This document shows positions 50,926 to 59,732 of a DNA stretch of 64,000 nt, in pieces; positions within the stretch are counted from its first letter, which is position 1, and every line of letters starts with the position of its first letter. Source of the stretch: Candidatus Pacearchaeota archaeon (GTDB taxonomy: Archaea; Nanobdellota; Nanobdellia; Pacearchaeales; GW2011-AR1); assembly GCA_018303845.1 (NCBI GenBank), contig JAGVXH010000004.1:1-64000 (forward strand). Direction: 5' to 3'. Made by a program: the position numbers and the translations under genes. The notes beneath the pieces are model-generated. The model made no database searches, was not told the DNA's origin, and saw only the letters and a program-made list of their open reading frames with translations.

Positions 50926-52293
50926 TTACGCCCCAAAAAATCCCTTCAACGCAGGATTCATATCAACCGCATGCTGCTGCGCAATATTTCGATACAATTG
51001 GTAAAGAATCATAACAGCCAATAAAATAGCAGTCCCGCCAACTAATGCCCCAAGTAAATCAGCAACTGAAGCCAATAGCCCAATCGCAACACCGCCCATA
51101 ATCGTCAACGGTCCAATATATCTTTTCAAAATTGCCTCCAAAACCCTTTCATCCTTTCTAAATCCAGGCATACTCATACCAGAATTAACAATCTTCTTGG
51201 CTTGACTTTGCGCATCCATCCCACTAGTAGTAACCCAAAAGAAAGCAAATAAAACTGAAAACAAAACATAAAACAAAACATGGAAAAAAGCCTGAGCCGC
51301 ATAAATCCATCTAAAACTTCCAGTAATAATCAGTTCAAGTAAAGGGGTAGAATGAATCCAAAATGCAAGCCCGCTATCAGGTTGCCCCGCACTACTAAAT
51401 CCACCTAAGAAAGTAGCATAGCCTAACCAGTTCTGTAACAGTGACGCAAACAATTGTAAATTAGCCACTAAAGCAGAAACCAAAATAACAGGAATAACAC
51501 CAGCATAAAAAAACTGCAAAGGCCACTTAACAGAATGCCCACGAATTCTATCAAACGCCAATGGAATTTCAACTTTCAAACTCTGTGCAAATACAACTAA
51601 CAAAAATAAAGCAGCCGTAGTCAAAATAGGAAACAATGCCCGAGCAGCGCCAGTCCCGTCGCCATTAATCACCGAAGCAATAATTGCTAAAACATGACCA
51701 CTAGCTTCAAATCCACCAGTCGGACCAATAAACTGGAATAGTGTAGCAAAAAGCCTCCAACCAATACCAGCCGCAATAAAGAGCGAAACACCCGAACCAA
51801 AACCCCATTTCTGGATAACTTCGTCCATAAAGATAATCAAGAGTCCACCAACGCATAACTGAAAGATAACAAGACCAGTAAATCCAGGCTGAGCCGCAAT
51901 ACCCTTCATCAAAACATAAACCATCGCTTCAAAAATCACAAATGCAAAAGCAAGCACCTTCTGTAAAGCCTGAAAAAATTTCTTCCCTTCAGTGGTATTC
52001 GTATCAATACTCAAAATCTGCGCCCCATTAAGTAACTGCAAAATAATGGAAGCCATAACAATCGGACCAATACCTAGACTAATAATAGAACCAAAAGAAG
52101 TTCCAAGTAAAATAGCCAAATACTCAAACCTAGCTAAACTCCCCTCGGTAATTCCAAATAACGGAATATTAGACAAAATAAAATATCCAGTCAAAATAAC
52201 AAGGGTCCACTTTAGCTTAACATTAAAGCCAACCTTTTTCTCTGCAGGCGCCCGAACCTCAGGCAAATTATGCAACAAATCTCTCAAAGCCAT
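50926..52293 (-). CDS. secY: Preprotein translocase subunit SecY
   Basis: The 455-aa, ten-span protein forms the Sec61/SecY channel. It has FGITEGSLARFEYLAILLGTSFG (plug and TM2 region), GFGSGVSLFIAAGIGWR, FDRIRGHSVKWPLQFFYAGVIPVILVSAL, and the late GFRKDERVLEAILKRYIGPLTIMGG. Archaeal SecY genes typically close the spc operon, as here, though 427 bp and a small gene separate it from L15. A TTTATAAAAG box 17-30 nt before the ATG suggests its own leaderless promoter. Confidence 0.96.
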   Translation of the reverse strand: MALRDLLHNLPEVRAPAEKKVGFNVKLKWTLVILTGYFILSNIPLFGITEGSLARFEYLAILLGTSFGSIISLGIGPIVMASIILQLLNGAQILSIDTNTTEGKKFFQALQKVLAFAFVIFEAMVYVLMKGIAAQPGFTGLVIFQLCVGGLLIIFMDEVIQKWGFGSGVSLFIAAGIGWRLFATLFQFIGPTGGFEASGHVLAIIASVINGDGTGAARALFPILTTAALFLLVVFAQSLKVEIPLAFDRIRGHSVKWPLQFFYAGVIPVILVSALVANLQLFASLLQNWLGYATFLGGFSSAGQPDSGLAFWIHSTPLLELIITGSFRWIYAAQAFFHVLFYVLFSVLFAFFWVTTSGMDAQSQAKKIVNSGMSMPGFRKDERVLEAILKRYIGPLTIMGGVAIGLLASVADLLGALVGGTAILLAVMILYQLYRNIAQQHAVDMNPALKGFFGA

Positions 52294-52350
52294 ATCCTAT
52301 CAATATTAAAATCTTTTATAAATTTATGTACAATTAAAATCCCCTTAGGA

Positions 52351-52396
52351 GTCCACGCGAAATGCAGCGTCGAAGACGCTGTAATTTTGCATGAAA
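52351..52396. repeat. Hairpin element, copy 2
   Basis: CAGCGTC (52365-52371) and GACGCTG (52375-52381) form a perfect 7-bp stem with a GAA loop. The flanking words match the element at 50221-50262. It lies above the secY TATA box and below the 77-aa gene, so it could be the 3' end of that transcript. Confidence 0.6.
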
Positions 52397-52427
52397 CCAA
52401 AATATAGTATAATATTAGCGCTTATTT

Positions 52428-52661
52428 TTATAGAGTTACCAGCTTTACCAGAAGTTCTCTAAGATTTTTTTCTTCTCTTTTATACTTTTCTTGTATTCCC
52501 AGAAGTTCTATTCTAGCATCATGAAAAGATTTCAAACACTGAAGTAGCTCCTGATTCTCTCCAGAAGATTTTATTGCCTTAGTATATTTTTCTAGCAACT
52601 CTTCCGGATAGTCATTAGAGTTAAGATAAAGACAAGCTGCAGTATATTTATTATTCCCCAT
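52428..52661 (-). CDS. Hypothetical protein, 77 aa
   Basis: I do not recognise this small protein. It is almost all helical and charged, with a long C-terminal helix from about residue 45 (LKSFHDARIELLGIQEKY) that could form a coiled coil. It lies 59 bp below L15 on the same strand. Coding is supported by length and position only. Confidence 0.45.
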   Translation of the reverse strand: MGNNKYTAACLYLNSNDYPEELLEKYTKAIKSSGENQELLQCLKSFHDARIELLGIQEKYKREEKNLRELLVKLVTL

Positions 52662-52720
52662 TCAAAACAAAACCAGATTCTATTTATAAGTTTTATATCA
52701 GAAGAGTAATCAAATCAAAA

Positions 52721-53203
52721 TTATTTTTTCTTCTTACCTTTCTTCTCTTCTTTCTCGGGCACTTCCTTTACAATATGTTGCCTAACATCTTCTTTCTCAG
52801 CCGATACAATAATATTTCCGCCAGCCTTTTTCATTTTCTCAATAGCCAAAGTACTAGCACTCATTGCCACAATCTCAGCCTTAAATCCATTACCAGTTCC
52901 AAGAATTTTATATTTACTCAAATTAATCTTCTGCCCATCTTTCTTGAATAAATTATCTTTAATAGCATAAAGATTAATCTTATCAGTCTTATCAGCGGCA
53001 GTACCTCTCGAAGTTATACCTTGCTTTCCAAAGTAAGTTCCTTTCTTAACAGCCATTTTAGTAGATTGTCTTTTATGCGCGTTTGAACCAGCCATACCAA
53101 ACCCACCCTTATTCCCATGTCCCTTATGCTTCTGTCTAAAACCATATCCGCAAGTCCTAGCTCCACGAATTCTAGAATTCTTTGGTCTCTTGTGCACTCT
53201 CAT
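52721..53203 (-). CDS. rpl15: Ribosomal protein uL15
   Basis: The 160-aa large-subunit protein has the basic N-terminus RVHKRPKNSRIRGARTCGYG, GHGNKGGFG, and IVSAEKEDVRQ, as in archaeal L15. A lysine-rich tail ends it. A run GGGGGG lies about 6 nt before the ATG. The start overlaps the small unknown gene before it. Confidence 0.95.
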   Translation of the reverse strand: MRVHKRPKNSRIRGARTCGYGFRQKHKGHGNKGGFGMAGSNAHKRQSTKMAVKKGTYFGKQGITSRGTAADKTDKINLYAIKDNLFKKDGQKINLSKYKILGTGNGFKAEIVAMSASTLAIEKMKKAGGNIIVSAEKEDVRQHIVKEVPEKEEKKGKKKK

Positions 53204-53502
53204 AGTTTGCCCCCCAAAAAGTCTCGATACTCACGATATTTAGAATTATTAGGCGTAATAAAAGAAATATTACAACGTCTGAACTTACCCATTTCAACAT
53301 CATAATCATTAATTTTAGCACTCATTAATTCTATATCTCCAGCCCCATCAATTCTCGCAGTTCCAAAAGAACTCCCATTCTGAATAACAACTTGCTTTTT
53401 CCCATTATACAAAATAACGGAGTCAAAAACTAATTTTTCCAACTTATCAAATCCAGGCACAAATTCATAAACAGTCCTAGCGCATCCATCTTGTTCGCAC
53501 AT
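53200..53502 (-). CDS. Hypothetical protein inserted between L30 and L15
   Basis: The 100-aa protein is not recognised. It has C2 and C7 near the N-terminus, a strand-rich middle (VILYNGKKQVVIQ, FGTARI) and an aromatic basic end (SKYREYRDFLGG). Both borders are translationally coupled: its ATG overlaps the L30 stop (TAATG) and its stop overlaps the L15 start (ATGA). Archaeal spc operons normally pass directly from L30 to L15. The tight coupling argues for a real gene that is made with the ribosome. Confidence 0.7.
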   Translation of the reverse strand: MCEQDGCARTVYEFVPGFDKLEKLVFDSVILYNGKKQVVIQNGSSFGTARIDGAGDIELMSAKINDYDVEMGKFRRCNISFITPNNSKYREYRDFLGGKL

Positions 53503-53846
53503 TACAACATCCTCCCAACCAATTTAACCAAATCTTCATGCTTTCCTAAAATCCCTTTTGGCGTAGGTAGCCTAGAACTTTTCTTAAATCCGCCACGAGC
53601 AGGATGTAAAAAATAAACCCCATTCTTAGCAGGTCTCTTCTCATCCAATTCCTTAATAAATTCTTCATTAACCTTTCCATAAGCAACCATGTGAGCAACA
53701 GCCTTAACCATCCCCATTCTAACACTGTCGTCCTCTTCAACAAAAATAGAAGCAAATTTCTTCTCAATCTTCAACCTTTTCAAAGTCTCATTGTCTTTCC
53801 TATTATTTCCAGCTTGCCCCTTAATCCTAACAACAAAATATACCAT
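53502..53846 (-). CDS. rpl30: Ribosomal protein uL30
   Basis: The 114-aa protein has the L30 start YFVVRIKGQAGN, the ETLKRLKI helix and LHPARGGFKKSSRLPTPKG. It is shorter than the roughly 150 aa of most archaeal L30. Its start overlaps the S5 stop by one base. Confidence 0.93.
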   Translation of the reverse strand: MVYFVVRIKGQAGNNRKDNETLKRLKIEKKFASIFVEEDDSVRMGMVKAVAHMVAYGKVNEEFIKELDEKRPAKNGVYFLHPARGGFKKSSRLPTPKGILGKHEDLVKLVGRML

Positions 53847-54670
53847 TAAATCCTAATCTCCCCAATTTTATTTAAAGCAGCAAGACATGCTTTCCCGGAG
53901 TTAAATGTGGTTCTAACTTTTCCAGAAGTATTAGTGTAAATATCTTTAATCCCAACAGCTCGCAAAACCTTCTTCAGTTCATCATTAGCAACTAATCCAG
54001 TCCCTTGGGGAGCAGGCATTAACTTAACAGTTACCGAAGAACATTTCCCTTCAACTGCCACAGGGATACTATGATTCTCTTCACACGAACAGTCAAATGA
54101 AGCACAGCCTAATTGGATTTTAGTGATACTTAACTTAGCCTTTCTCAAAGCTTTCTCTTTAGCTGGCAAAGTTTCAGCAGCCCTACCATATCCAATTCCA
54201 ATATGCCCCTTCCCATCGCCAACAACAGCCATAACACCAAAAGTCAAAACACTTCCTTCTTTGGTCTTCTTCTGAGTCTGTCTAAAAGGCCTTCTTTTCC
54301 CTCCACCAAATTTACCTTTAGCCTGACCAATAAATAAAGTATCACTCTTCAGTCCAGGAATTAATAAATCAACAATCTCAGGTTCCATAATTTTTTGTCC
54401 AGCACTCAAAACCAAATCAATGTTAGTTACTTTTCCAGCTCTAACCATTCGACCTAATTCAGTCTTAGGAATCCATTTTTCCAACTTCTCTTTATCTTCT
54501 CGAGCAATCTTATCTTCAAAACTTTCTCGTGGTCCATTTCCTCGTCCGCCTCGTCTTTCCGTAGCCCTAGCATTAGCATCAAATTCTTTAGAAACTTTAT
54601 CGTCTTCTTTCCTCTTTCTGTCTTCAACAATCCTACTCATTTCTTCTAATTGTTTATTAGCATCTGCCAT
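53846..54670 (-). CDS. rps5: Ribosomal protein uS5
   Basis: The 274-aa protein begins with a charged extension of about 60 aa, then WIPKTELGRMVRAGKVTNID, the GDGKGHIGIGYGRA double-stranded-RNA-binding centre, and LMPAPQGTGLVANDELKKVL. Archaeal S5 is usually about 210-220 aa, so the N-terminal extension (RRGGRGNGPRESFEDK) is extra. AGGAGG stands before the ATG. Confidence 0.95.
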   Translation of the reverse strand: MADANKQLEEMSRIVEDRKRKEDDKVSKEFDANARATERRGGRGNGPRESFEDKIAREDKEKLEKWIPKTELGRMVRAGKVTNIDLVLSAGQKIMEPEIVDLLIPGLKSDTLFIGQAKGKFGGGKRRPFRQTQKKTKEGSVLTFGVMAVVGDGKGHIGIGYGRAAETLPAKEKALRKAKLSITKIQLGCASFDCSCEENHSIPVAVEGKCSSVTVKLMPAPQGTGLVANDELKKVLRAVGIKDIYTNTSGKVRTTFNSGKACLAALNKIGEIRI

Positions 54671-55173
54671 TACTTCAATCCTCCTTTAACTTTACTAACC
54701 ATATCTTTCAAGCCAGCATGCTCGCCCAATAGTCTAGCCTCAACTGGGAAAACTTTAGCGTCAGCAGGAATATCCAAACCACCTTCAATCAATCCAGCAA
54801 GAACGGAGAAAACACGTCCGCCCTTTAATGTCCGAGCCATTCCTAAATCCATAATATATTTATTCTTTGTCCCCTGTTTCCCCTTGTTTGCCATCAGACG
54901 TTTAGCCATAAGCAAACCAGTTAAATATCCAGCAGGAATAGATTTCAAACTTCCAGCTTTCTTAGCTTCCCATCCATTCTTCAAAAGATCCTTAGATGTA
55001 ATAGTCACAATAACCTTATCTTGAGCCTCGACACTTTCAACAGCCTGCACAATAAAATGTTTATTCGTCATCCTAACAACAATCCTAGGAAGACCTGGCA
55101 ATAACAAAATCCGACGAGCTTTGTAATCTGTCTTATTTTCTCTTCTCCTTCGTTTCTGTGTTCTAAGTCCCAT
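54670..55173 (-). CDS. rpl18: Ribosomal protein uL18
   Basis: The 167-aa protein has KRRRRENKTDYKARRILLLPG, VRMTNKHFIVQAVE and GLDIPADAKVFPVEARLLGEH, the archaeal/eukaryal L18 (5S rRNA-binding) features. It overlaps the S5 start by one base and follows L19e by 2 bp. Confidence 0.95.
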   Translation of the reverse strand: MGLRTQKRRRRENKTDYKARRILLLPGLPRIVVRMTNKHFIVQAVESVEAQDKVIVTITSKDLLKNGWEAKKAGSLKSIPAGYLTGLLMAKRLMANKGKQGTKNKYIMDLGMARTLKGGRVFSVLAGLIEGGLDIPADAKVFPVEARLLGEHAGLKDMVSKVKGGLK

Positions 55174-55175
55174 GT

Positions 55176-55574
55176 CTAATTCTCCAAACTCTCCTTTAAC
55201 TGTCTTTTGCTTTTGAATTTTCGAGCTCGAATTTGCTTTCTAATTTCCTTTTTATCGTCGGCATTAATTTTCCCAGTCCTAAAAAGCCCTCTAACAAATG
55301 CTCGTAATTTTCGAGTAATTATTACATATTCAGTTTTTCTCGTATTAACACTTTTCTTTATTTTTCCAACTCTTCGTCTATTTTTCCGTTTAACAATTTT
55401 CTTCCGGCCAGAAACCTCTCGAATAGTAATGGCTCCACTCTTATGTAAATCATTAATGTCCATTCTGCTAATAGCTTCCTTAATCTCGTTAAGCCTGCCC
55501 TCTGCAAAAACAATTCTACCCTTCCCAACGCCTAAAACCTTAGCTGCCAAATCCTTTTTCCTAGCTAGATTCAT
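55176..55574 (-). CDS. rpl19e: Ribosomal protein eL19
   Basis: The 132-aa basic protein has LARKKDLAAKVLGVGKGRI and INDLHKSGAITIREVSGRKK, typical of archaeal L19e, and a basic C-terminal helix. It overlaps L32e by 4 bp. Confidence 0.95.
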   Translation of the reverse strand: MNLARKKDLAAKVLGVGKGRIVFAEGRLNEIKEAISRMDINDLHKSGAITIREVSGRKKIVKRKNRRRVGKIKKSVNTRKTEYVIITRKLRAFVRGLFRTGKINADDKKEIRKQIRARKFKSKRQLKESLEN

Positions 55575-55960
55575 TTCGCTTCCTCCTTCTTCATATAACG
55601 ATTCAAAACCTTAACACCCATCTCTTTAGCCTTTTCTAAAATACTCAACTTTTTCCTAGCTCCAACTTTCCCAACAATAATTCCGCTTCCCTTCTTCACA
55701 TTTGCAAGTTCCTTTAAGTTTTCAACTCGAACAGCTTCAATTCCAGCAACAAAACCTTTCGTGCTTCCACTAGCTCCCCATCCAACTTTTGGTGTTTGTA
55801 TTCTCCCTTTTCTACCAAGCCTAAGCTTATTATGTCTTCCAATAGCTGAATGCCATTTCTGATTCTTCTTAACCCCTTTACCAAGCTTAATTTTTTTATG
55901 AGACTCAACTCTCAAAAACTTCGGTTTCTTTCTCTTTGTTGTTGTTTTAATATTTGCCAT
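55571..55960 (-). CDS. rpl32e: Ribosomal protein eL32
   Basis: The 129-aa protein has FLRVESHKKIKLGKGVKKNQ, WHSAIGRHNKLRLGRKGRI and VGWGASGSTKGF, the L32e core. It lies in the usual archaeal place between L6 and L19e. Confidence 0.93.
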   Translation of the reverse strand: MANIKTTTKRKKPKFLRVESHKKIKLGKGVKKNQKWHSAIGRHNKLRLGRKGRIQTPKVGWGASGSTKGFVAGIEAVRVENLKELANVKKGSGIIVGKVGARKKLSILEKAKEMGVKVLNRYMKKEEAK

Positions 55961-56502
55961 TAAATAGTCCTATATGGTTTTTTAGTTATAAATATCCCAT
56001 CTTGAAAAATTCGCCTATCTCGTCCAGTAAGTTTAGTGGCTTTCTCCAAATTCGCCGCAGTCTGTCCAGCAGCCTCGATATCATGTGAACTAACTACAAT
56101 CTTGTTCCCATTGATATCAACCTTAACGCCATCCAAAACCTTAGATTCACGAACCACTTTCTCTCCCAAAAAACTTTTTATTACAATTTTATTTCCTTCT
56201 ACTTTTACATTCATCGGGAAATGAACATTGCAAACTTCCAACTCGTAAACAAAATCTTCGTTAGCTCCATTAATCATATTATTCAAATGCGCCCAAATGG
56301 TTCCAATCATCTTAGCTTCTCGCTTACTAGCACCCTTTGCTTTCAAGACAACTTCCTTGCCTCTAACTTCAGCCTTAATCTTTCCAATTTCAAATGTCCT
56401 CATAATTTCTTTCCCATTTCCCCTGACAACAAATACCTTACCTTCAATAGAGACACTAACCCCGTTCGCAATCTCAATGGTCCTTTCCAAATCTTTATTC
56501 AT
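55960..56502 (-). CDS. rpl6: Ribosomal protein uL6
   Basis: The 180-aa protein shows the two repeated L6 folds: GVSVSIEGKVFVVRGNGKE and MNVKVEGNKIVIKSFLGEK, ending in RRIFQDGIFITKKP. It ends on a TAATG overlap with L32e. Confidence 0.95.
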   Translation of the reverse strand: MNKDLERTIEIANGVSVSIEGKVFVVRGNGKEIMRTFEIGKIKAEVRGKEVVLKAKGASKREAKMIGTIWAHLNNMINGANEDFVYELEVCNVHFPMNVKVEGNKIVIKSFLGEKVVRESKVLDGVKVDINGNKIVVSSHDIEAAGQTAANLEKATKLTGRDRRIFQDGIFITKKPYRTI

Positions 56503-56503
56503 G

Positions 56504-56881
56504 TTAATAGAAATAAGCGATAACGCCCCCTCCTAAATTTTCTTTAACAGCTTCCTGGTGGTCCTTCATTCCCCTATTCGTAGAAATAATTAAACTACCA
56601 AAATTTCTTGACGGCAAAAATCGTCTCAAGTATTTATCAATTTCTCCAACCTCAACAAAATATCTAGGCTTCACGGCTCGACACTCATTCAATTTTATAA
56701 TCTTAACACTAACGGTTCTGGCTTCACTATCAACTTCATAATCAATATGCCCTCTAGTTTTCATCATTTCAAGCAAAGCAAGCAAAACCTTGCTATATTT
56801 CTTAATAACAAGCTCTCGCTTTCCAATCCGCTTAGCGTTCATAATTTGGTTCAATCCATCCGCAACAACATCTTGACTCAT
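56504..56881 (-). CDS. rps8: Ribosomal protein uS8
   Basis: The 125-aa protein has DVVADGLNQIMNAKRIGK, KYSKVLLALLEMMK and FGSLIISTNRGMKDHQEA with GGGVIAYFY at the end, the archaeal S8 pattern. GGGGGG stands about 8 nt before the ATG. Confidence 0.95.
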   Translation of the reverse strand: MSQDVVADGLNQIMNAKRIGKRELVIKKYSKVLLALLEMMKTRGHIDYEVDSEARTVSVKIIKLNECRAVKPRYFVEVGEIDKYLRRFLPSRNFGSLIISTNRGMKDHQEAVKENLGGGVIAYFY

Positions 56882-57108
56882 AGTTTGGCCCCCCTGTCTT
56901 TTAATATAACAGCAAGTCCATCAAGAGAACCCTTTAAAGATTCATGGGGAACATTGTTGGTAATGTTATCATATGCTTTCTTGGCAGCATTATAGAATGT
57001 AACGGCATAAACGATATCTTCTTCATTATCTGTGGCTAGCATGTAAAACCCATTAGACAAAAATTTATGAAAGTCTCCAATTTTTTTAACTAAGTTTTCA
57101 TTTCCCAT
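56878..57108 (-). CDS. Hypothetical protein inserted between S14 and S8
   Basis: I take the ATG at 57108, just behind the S14 stop, in place of 57138 inside S14. The 76-aa product is helical and acidic, with DNEEDIVYAVTFYNAAKKAY in the middle. I do not recognise it. Its stop overlaps the S8 start (ATGA), so the ribosome passes on directly. S14 and S8 are normally adjacent in archaea. Confidence 0.65.
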   Translation of the reverse strand: MGNENLVKKIGDFHKFLSNGFYMLATDNEEDIVYAVTFYNAAKKAYDNITNNVPHESLKGSLDGLAVILKDRGAKL

Positions 57109-57109
57109 T

Positions 57110-57340
57110 TTAACTGTATTTCTTGAACCCCAATTCAACTGCCAATTCTCTAAAGCAATGTCGGCATAAATTTAGATTATAAGATGAAACCCTAGCCCCA
57201 TGTCGTCCGCAAACCTCACACTTGAAACTAGCAATACCAGTTGTTCGAACCTTTGGCTTATTATGTTTTAAAAATTTCTTAAGCACAGCTGGTTTACTCC
57301 TCAGTTGCCTTGTTATTTTTCTCCAATCACTTGCTGTCAT
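57110..57340 (-). CDS. rps14: Ribosomal protein uS14
   Basis: The 76-aa zinc-type S14 has C41-x2-C44 and C59-x2-C62 in CEVCGRHG and CRHCFRE. It is longer than the usual archaeal S14 of 50-60 aa because of an N-terminal basic extension (MTASDWRKITRQLRSKP). It starts on the last base of L5. Confidence 0.9.
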   Translation of the reverse strand: MTASDWRKITRQLRSKPAVLKKFLKHNKPKVRTTGIASFKCEVCGRHGARVSSYNLNLCRHCFRELAVELGFKKYS

Positions 57341-57882
57341 TATTCCTTTTCCTCCACATTTTTCCTTTTCTTCTTTACAATTTCAGTCTTAAAATTAGTC
57401 ACTAGATAATTTTCGATTTCTTCCCGACTAACAGTCAATCGATGAGATTTTCCCCTTTTAACCTTTTTCTTTTCAACAGATTTCCCAGCTCTAGTAAATA
57501 CAACAGTAACCTCAAATCCCATAATTCCAACTTCTCTAATGTATTCCATTCCCGGAATTTCAATATACTCATGAATTCCAAATGAAAAACAATTTGGTTG
57601 GATCTGTTTCTCTTTCAAAATATTATCAACTGCAGGGAGTAATCTTTTAACCATCTTCAAAGCATCTTCTCCTCGAAGTGTAACTTTAATACCAACTTCC
57701 AAGCCAGGCCTAACATTCCATGTAGGAATTCTTTTTGTAGCCTTAACTTTAATTGGCTTCTTTCCAGAAACTGTCTTTAATAAAATCTCGCCCTTCTCCA
57801 GCTTCTCACCAACTCCACCGATATTCAAAATAACTTTCTCTAATTTAATTTCTCTCATTGGGTTCTCTTGTCCTTTATTCAT
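57340..57882 (-). CDS. rpl5: Ribosomal protein uL5
   Basis: The 180-aa protein has MREIKLEKVILNIGGVGEK, KRIPTWNVRPGLEVGIKVTL and EYIEIPGMEYIREVGIMGF, as in archaeal L5. It overlaps eS4 by 4 bp. The C-terminal tail is lysine-rich. Confidence 0.95.
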   Translation of the reverse strand: MNKGQENPMREIKLEKVILNIGGVGEKLEKGEILLKTVSGKKPIKVKATKRIPTWNVRPGLEVGIKVTLRGEDALKMVKRLLPAVDNILKEKQIQPNCFSFGIHEYIEIPGMEYIREVGIMGFEVTVVFTRAGKSVEKKKVKRGKSHRLTVSREEIENYLVTNFKTEIVKKKRKNVEEKE

Positions 57883-58544
57883 CCTACCACCAAGATAGTC
57901 TTGTAAGGCAACATAGTAGTTCCCGTCGACAATTTAATTTCATAATTTCTACCTCGAACCAATTCTTCAAACCCAACCAGCTCTCCACTTTCTCCCGCAT
58001 GCTTTCCCGCAATAATTTCAACCTTAGCGCCTTTCTTCAATCCTAAAATCTTCGAAACAACATTCTTCTTGGTATCAAGAACAACCGAATCCCCTACGCT
58101 AAACTTCAAGTCACTCAAAAAATTCTGACCATCTCGCAAATTCATTTGAACTTTTCCTCCACTCAAAACTTTCTTCCCAATAATCTTAACAATCTTAGAA
58201 GTACTTTCCTTCTCGCTAACTTCAACCAAAACAAATTTTTTGTTCACAATCTCTAACCTATAAAATTTATTACTTCCAGCAACACTCAAATTAACAACAT
58301 CAAGAACATTAACGGGGAAATTCTCATCGTGCCTAACTTTATTGTTAATCTTTACCATTCCATTCAAAGTCATATGCCTAGCTTCTTTTCTCGTAGATGC
58401 AATCTTCAAAATATCCCGAAGCAAAAACAATAAACTAATTCCTTTGTTTAGTCCATGACTAGGCACAGCTATGAATCTTTTCCTTTTTCCCTTTCTTGGA
58501 ACCGGCCAACTCTTCGGCATTTCTGTTTTCTTTATGTGAGCCAT
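57879..58544 (-). CDS. rps4e: Ribosomal protein eS4
   Basis: The 221-aa protein has GLNKGISLLFLLRDILKIA, an S4-like domain (VKINNKVRHDENFPVNVLDVV), and a KOW-like end (KHAGESGELVGFEELVRGRN). This is archaeal S4e, in its usual place after L24. Confidence 0.95.
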   Translation of the reverse strand: MAHIKKTEMPKSWPVPRKGKRKRFIAVPSHGLNKGISLLFLLRDILKIASTRKEARHMTLNGMVKINNKVRHDENFPVNVLDVVNLSVAGSNKFYRLEIVNKKFVLVEVSEKESTSKIVKIIGKKVLSGGKVQMNLRDGQNFLSDLKFSVGDSVVLDTKKNVVSKILGLKKGAKVEIIAGKHAGESGELVGFEELVRGRNYEIKLSTGTTMLPYKTILVVG

Positions 58545-59044
58545 TATTCGTTTTTCTCCTTAGCTATTTTTTTAGTACTAGTTTTAACCTTTGCGGTTTT
58601 AGAAACAATCTTCTTTTTTTCAGCAGTTTCTTTAACCTCTTCAGCTTTTTCTTCAGCTTTTGCATTTTCAACCTTAGCTTTTTTCAACCTTCGTTTGTCG
58701 TCGGCATTTAAAATAATTATCTTAACACTAGACGGGTGAAACCAAGTAATCATTTTATCTCCACCAATCTTGGCCCTCTGAATTCCATCAACTTGAATTC
58801 TAGTATTCTTAATATCAACAACCCCAACCTTTCCCTGCTTGCCACTAAACTTTCCTCGCATAATCTTAACCTGGTCGCCTTTTCTAACTTCAACACTCCT
58901 TCGTCCATACTTCTCTCTCAAAGCTTTATCCAAATTAGCTCCCATAAAAGTTCTCTTAATATGAGCAGGCGCATTGGCTCTAAACTTAACTTGCTTTCTG
59001 GGCTGAACACTTCTATTCCAAGATTTATTAAATTCAGCTTTCAT
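58544..59044 (-). CDS. rpl24: Ribosomal protein uL24 with a charged tail
   Basis: The 166-aa protein has the KOW motif KGDQVKIMRGKFSGKQGKV and GDKMITWFHPSSVKI, as in L24. After about residue 118 comes a 45-aa lysine/glutamate-rich tail not found in most L24 of about 120 aa. It abuts L14 with a one-base overlap. Confidence 0.93.
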   Translation of the reverse strand: MKAEFNKSWNRSVQPRKQVKFRANAPAHIKRTFMGANLDKALREKYGRRSVEVRKGDQVKIMRGKFSGKQGKVGVVDIKNTRIQVDGIQRAKIGGDKMITWFHPSSVKIIILNADDKRRLKKAKVENAKAEEKAEEVKETAEKKKIVSKTAKVKTSTKKIAKEKNE

Positions 59045-59445
59045 TAGTAAACACTCCCCGCAATTTTAGCAACTTCTTTCCATCGTTCCTGAACCTCTCG
59101 AGCAACTGAACCTTTAATCTGAGTCCCTTTAGGATTCCCCTTCTCATCTTTCAATAAAGCAACAGCATTATCACTAAAACAAACTCGTTCTCCAGTATTT
59201 CTCTTCCACGGCTTTCTCTGCCTTACAAGAACCGCATCGAAAATCTCGCCTTTCATCTTAGGGTCTCCTTTTCGAACCGAAATCTTAACCTGGTCTCCAA
59301 CTTTAGCATAAGTCATCTTCCCTTTACTAGTCTTACAATGCTTAACTCCAACAATCTTACAAATTCTAGCACCCGAGTTATCACAAGCTTCCAAAAGACT
59401 TCCAATATTTAATCCCTTAGTCGTCCTAGCGCTTACAGCCTTCAT
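59044..59445 (-). CDS. rpl14: Ribosomal protein uL14
   Basis: The 133-aa protein has LLEACDNSGARICKIVGVKH, VGDQVKISVRKGDPKMKGE and FSDNAVALLKDEKGNPKGTQ, the L14 signature. Its start overlaps the stop of the small gene before it (ATGA). Confidence 0.95.
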   Translation of the reverse strand: MKAVSARTTKGLNIGSLLEACDNSGARICKIVGVKHCKTSKGKMTYAKVGDQVKISVRKGDPKMKGEIFDAVLVRQRKPWKRNTGERVCFSDNAVALLKDEKGNPKGTQIKGSVAREVQERWKEVAKIAGSVY

Positions 59446-59732
59446 CGCAAAACAGCTCCATATTTATTTATCAAATTTCCTTCAGCAACAAACAAGTGAT
59501 TTCTTAGTTTAGCAGTATGTTTCCCAGCCCCATAAGTATTTTCATATTCCTCTAGTCTACCTTGTGCGTTTTTTACATTATGATAAACAACAGTGGCCAT
59601 GGGTTTCTCTGCCCCTTCTCCGCGAAGAATTTTTGTCTCAAGGGGCATGCCTTCCTCTGCAAACTGATTTGCAAATCTAACAGTAAATAAGACATTCTTT
59701 GCTAAGTCAATGAAATTATTTTCTTTTTTCAT
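59442..59732 (-). CDS. Hypothetical protein inserted between S17 and L14
   Basis: The 96-aa protein is not recognised. It has a first helix FIDLAKNVLFTVRFANQF, an acidic middle, and a basic end KYGAVLR. Both borders are coupled by ATGA overlaps, with S17 before and L14 after, and a GGGGGG run stands about 8 nt before its ATG. S17 and L14 are neighbours in most archaea. Confidence 0.68.
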   Translation of the reverse strand: MKKENNFIDLAKNVLFTVRFANQFAEEGMPLETKILRGEGAEKPMATVVYHNVKNAQGRLEEYENTYGAGKHTAKLRNHLFVAEGNLINKYGAVLR

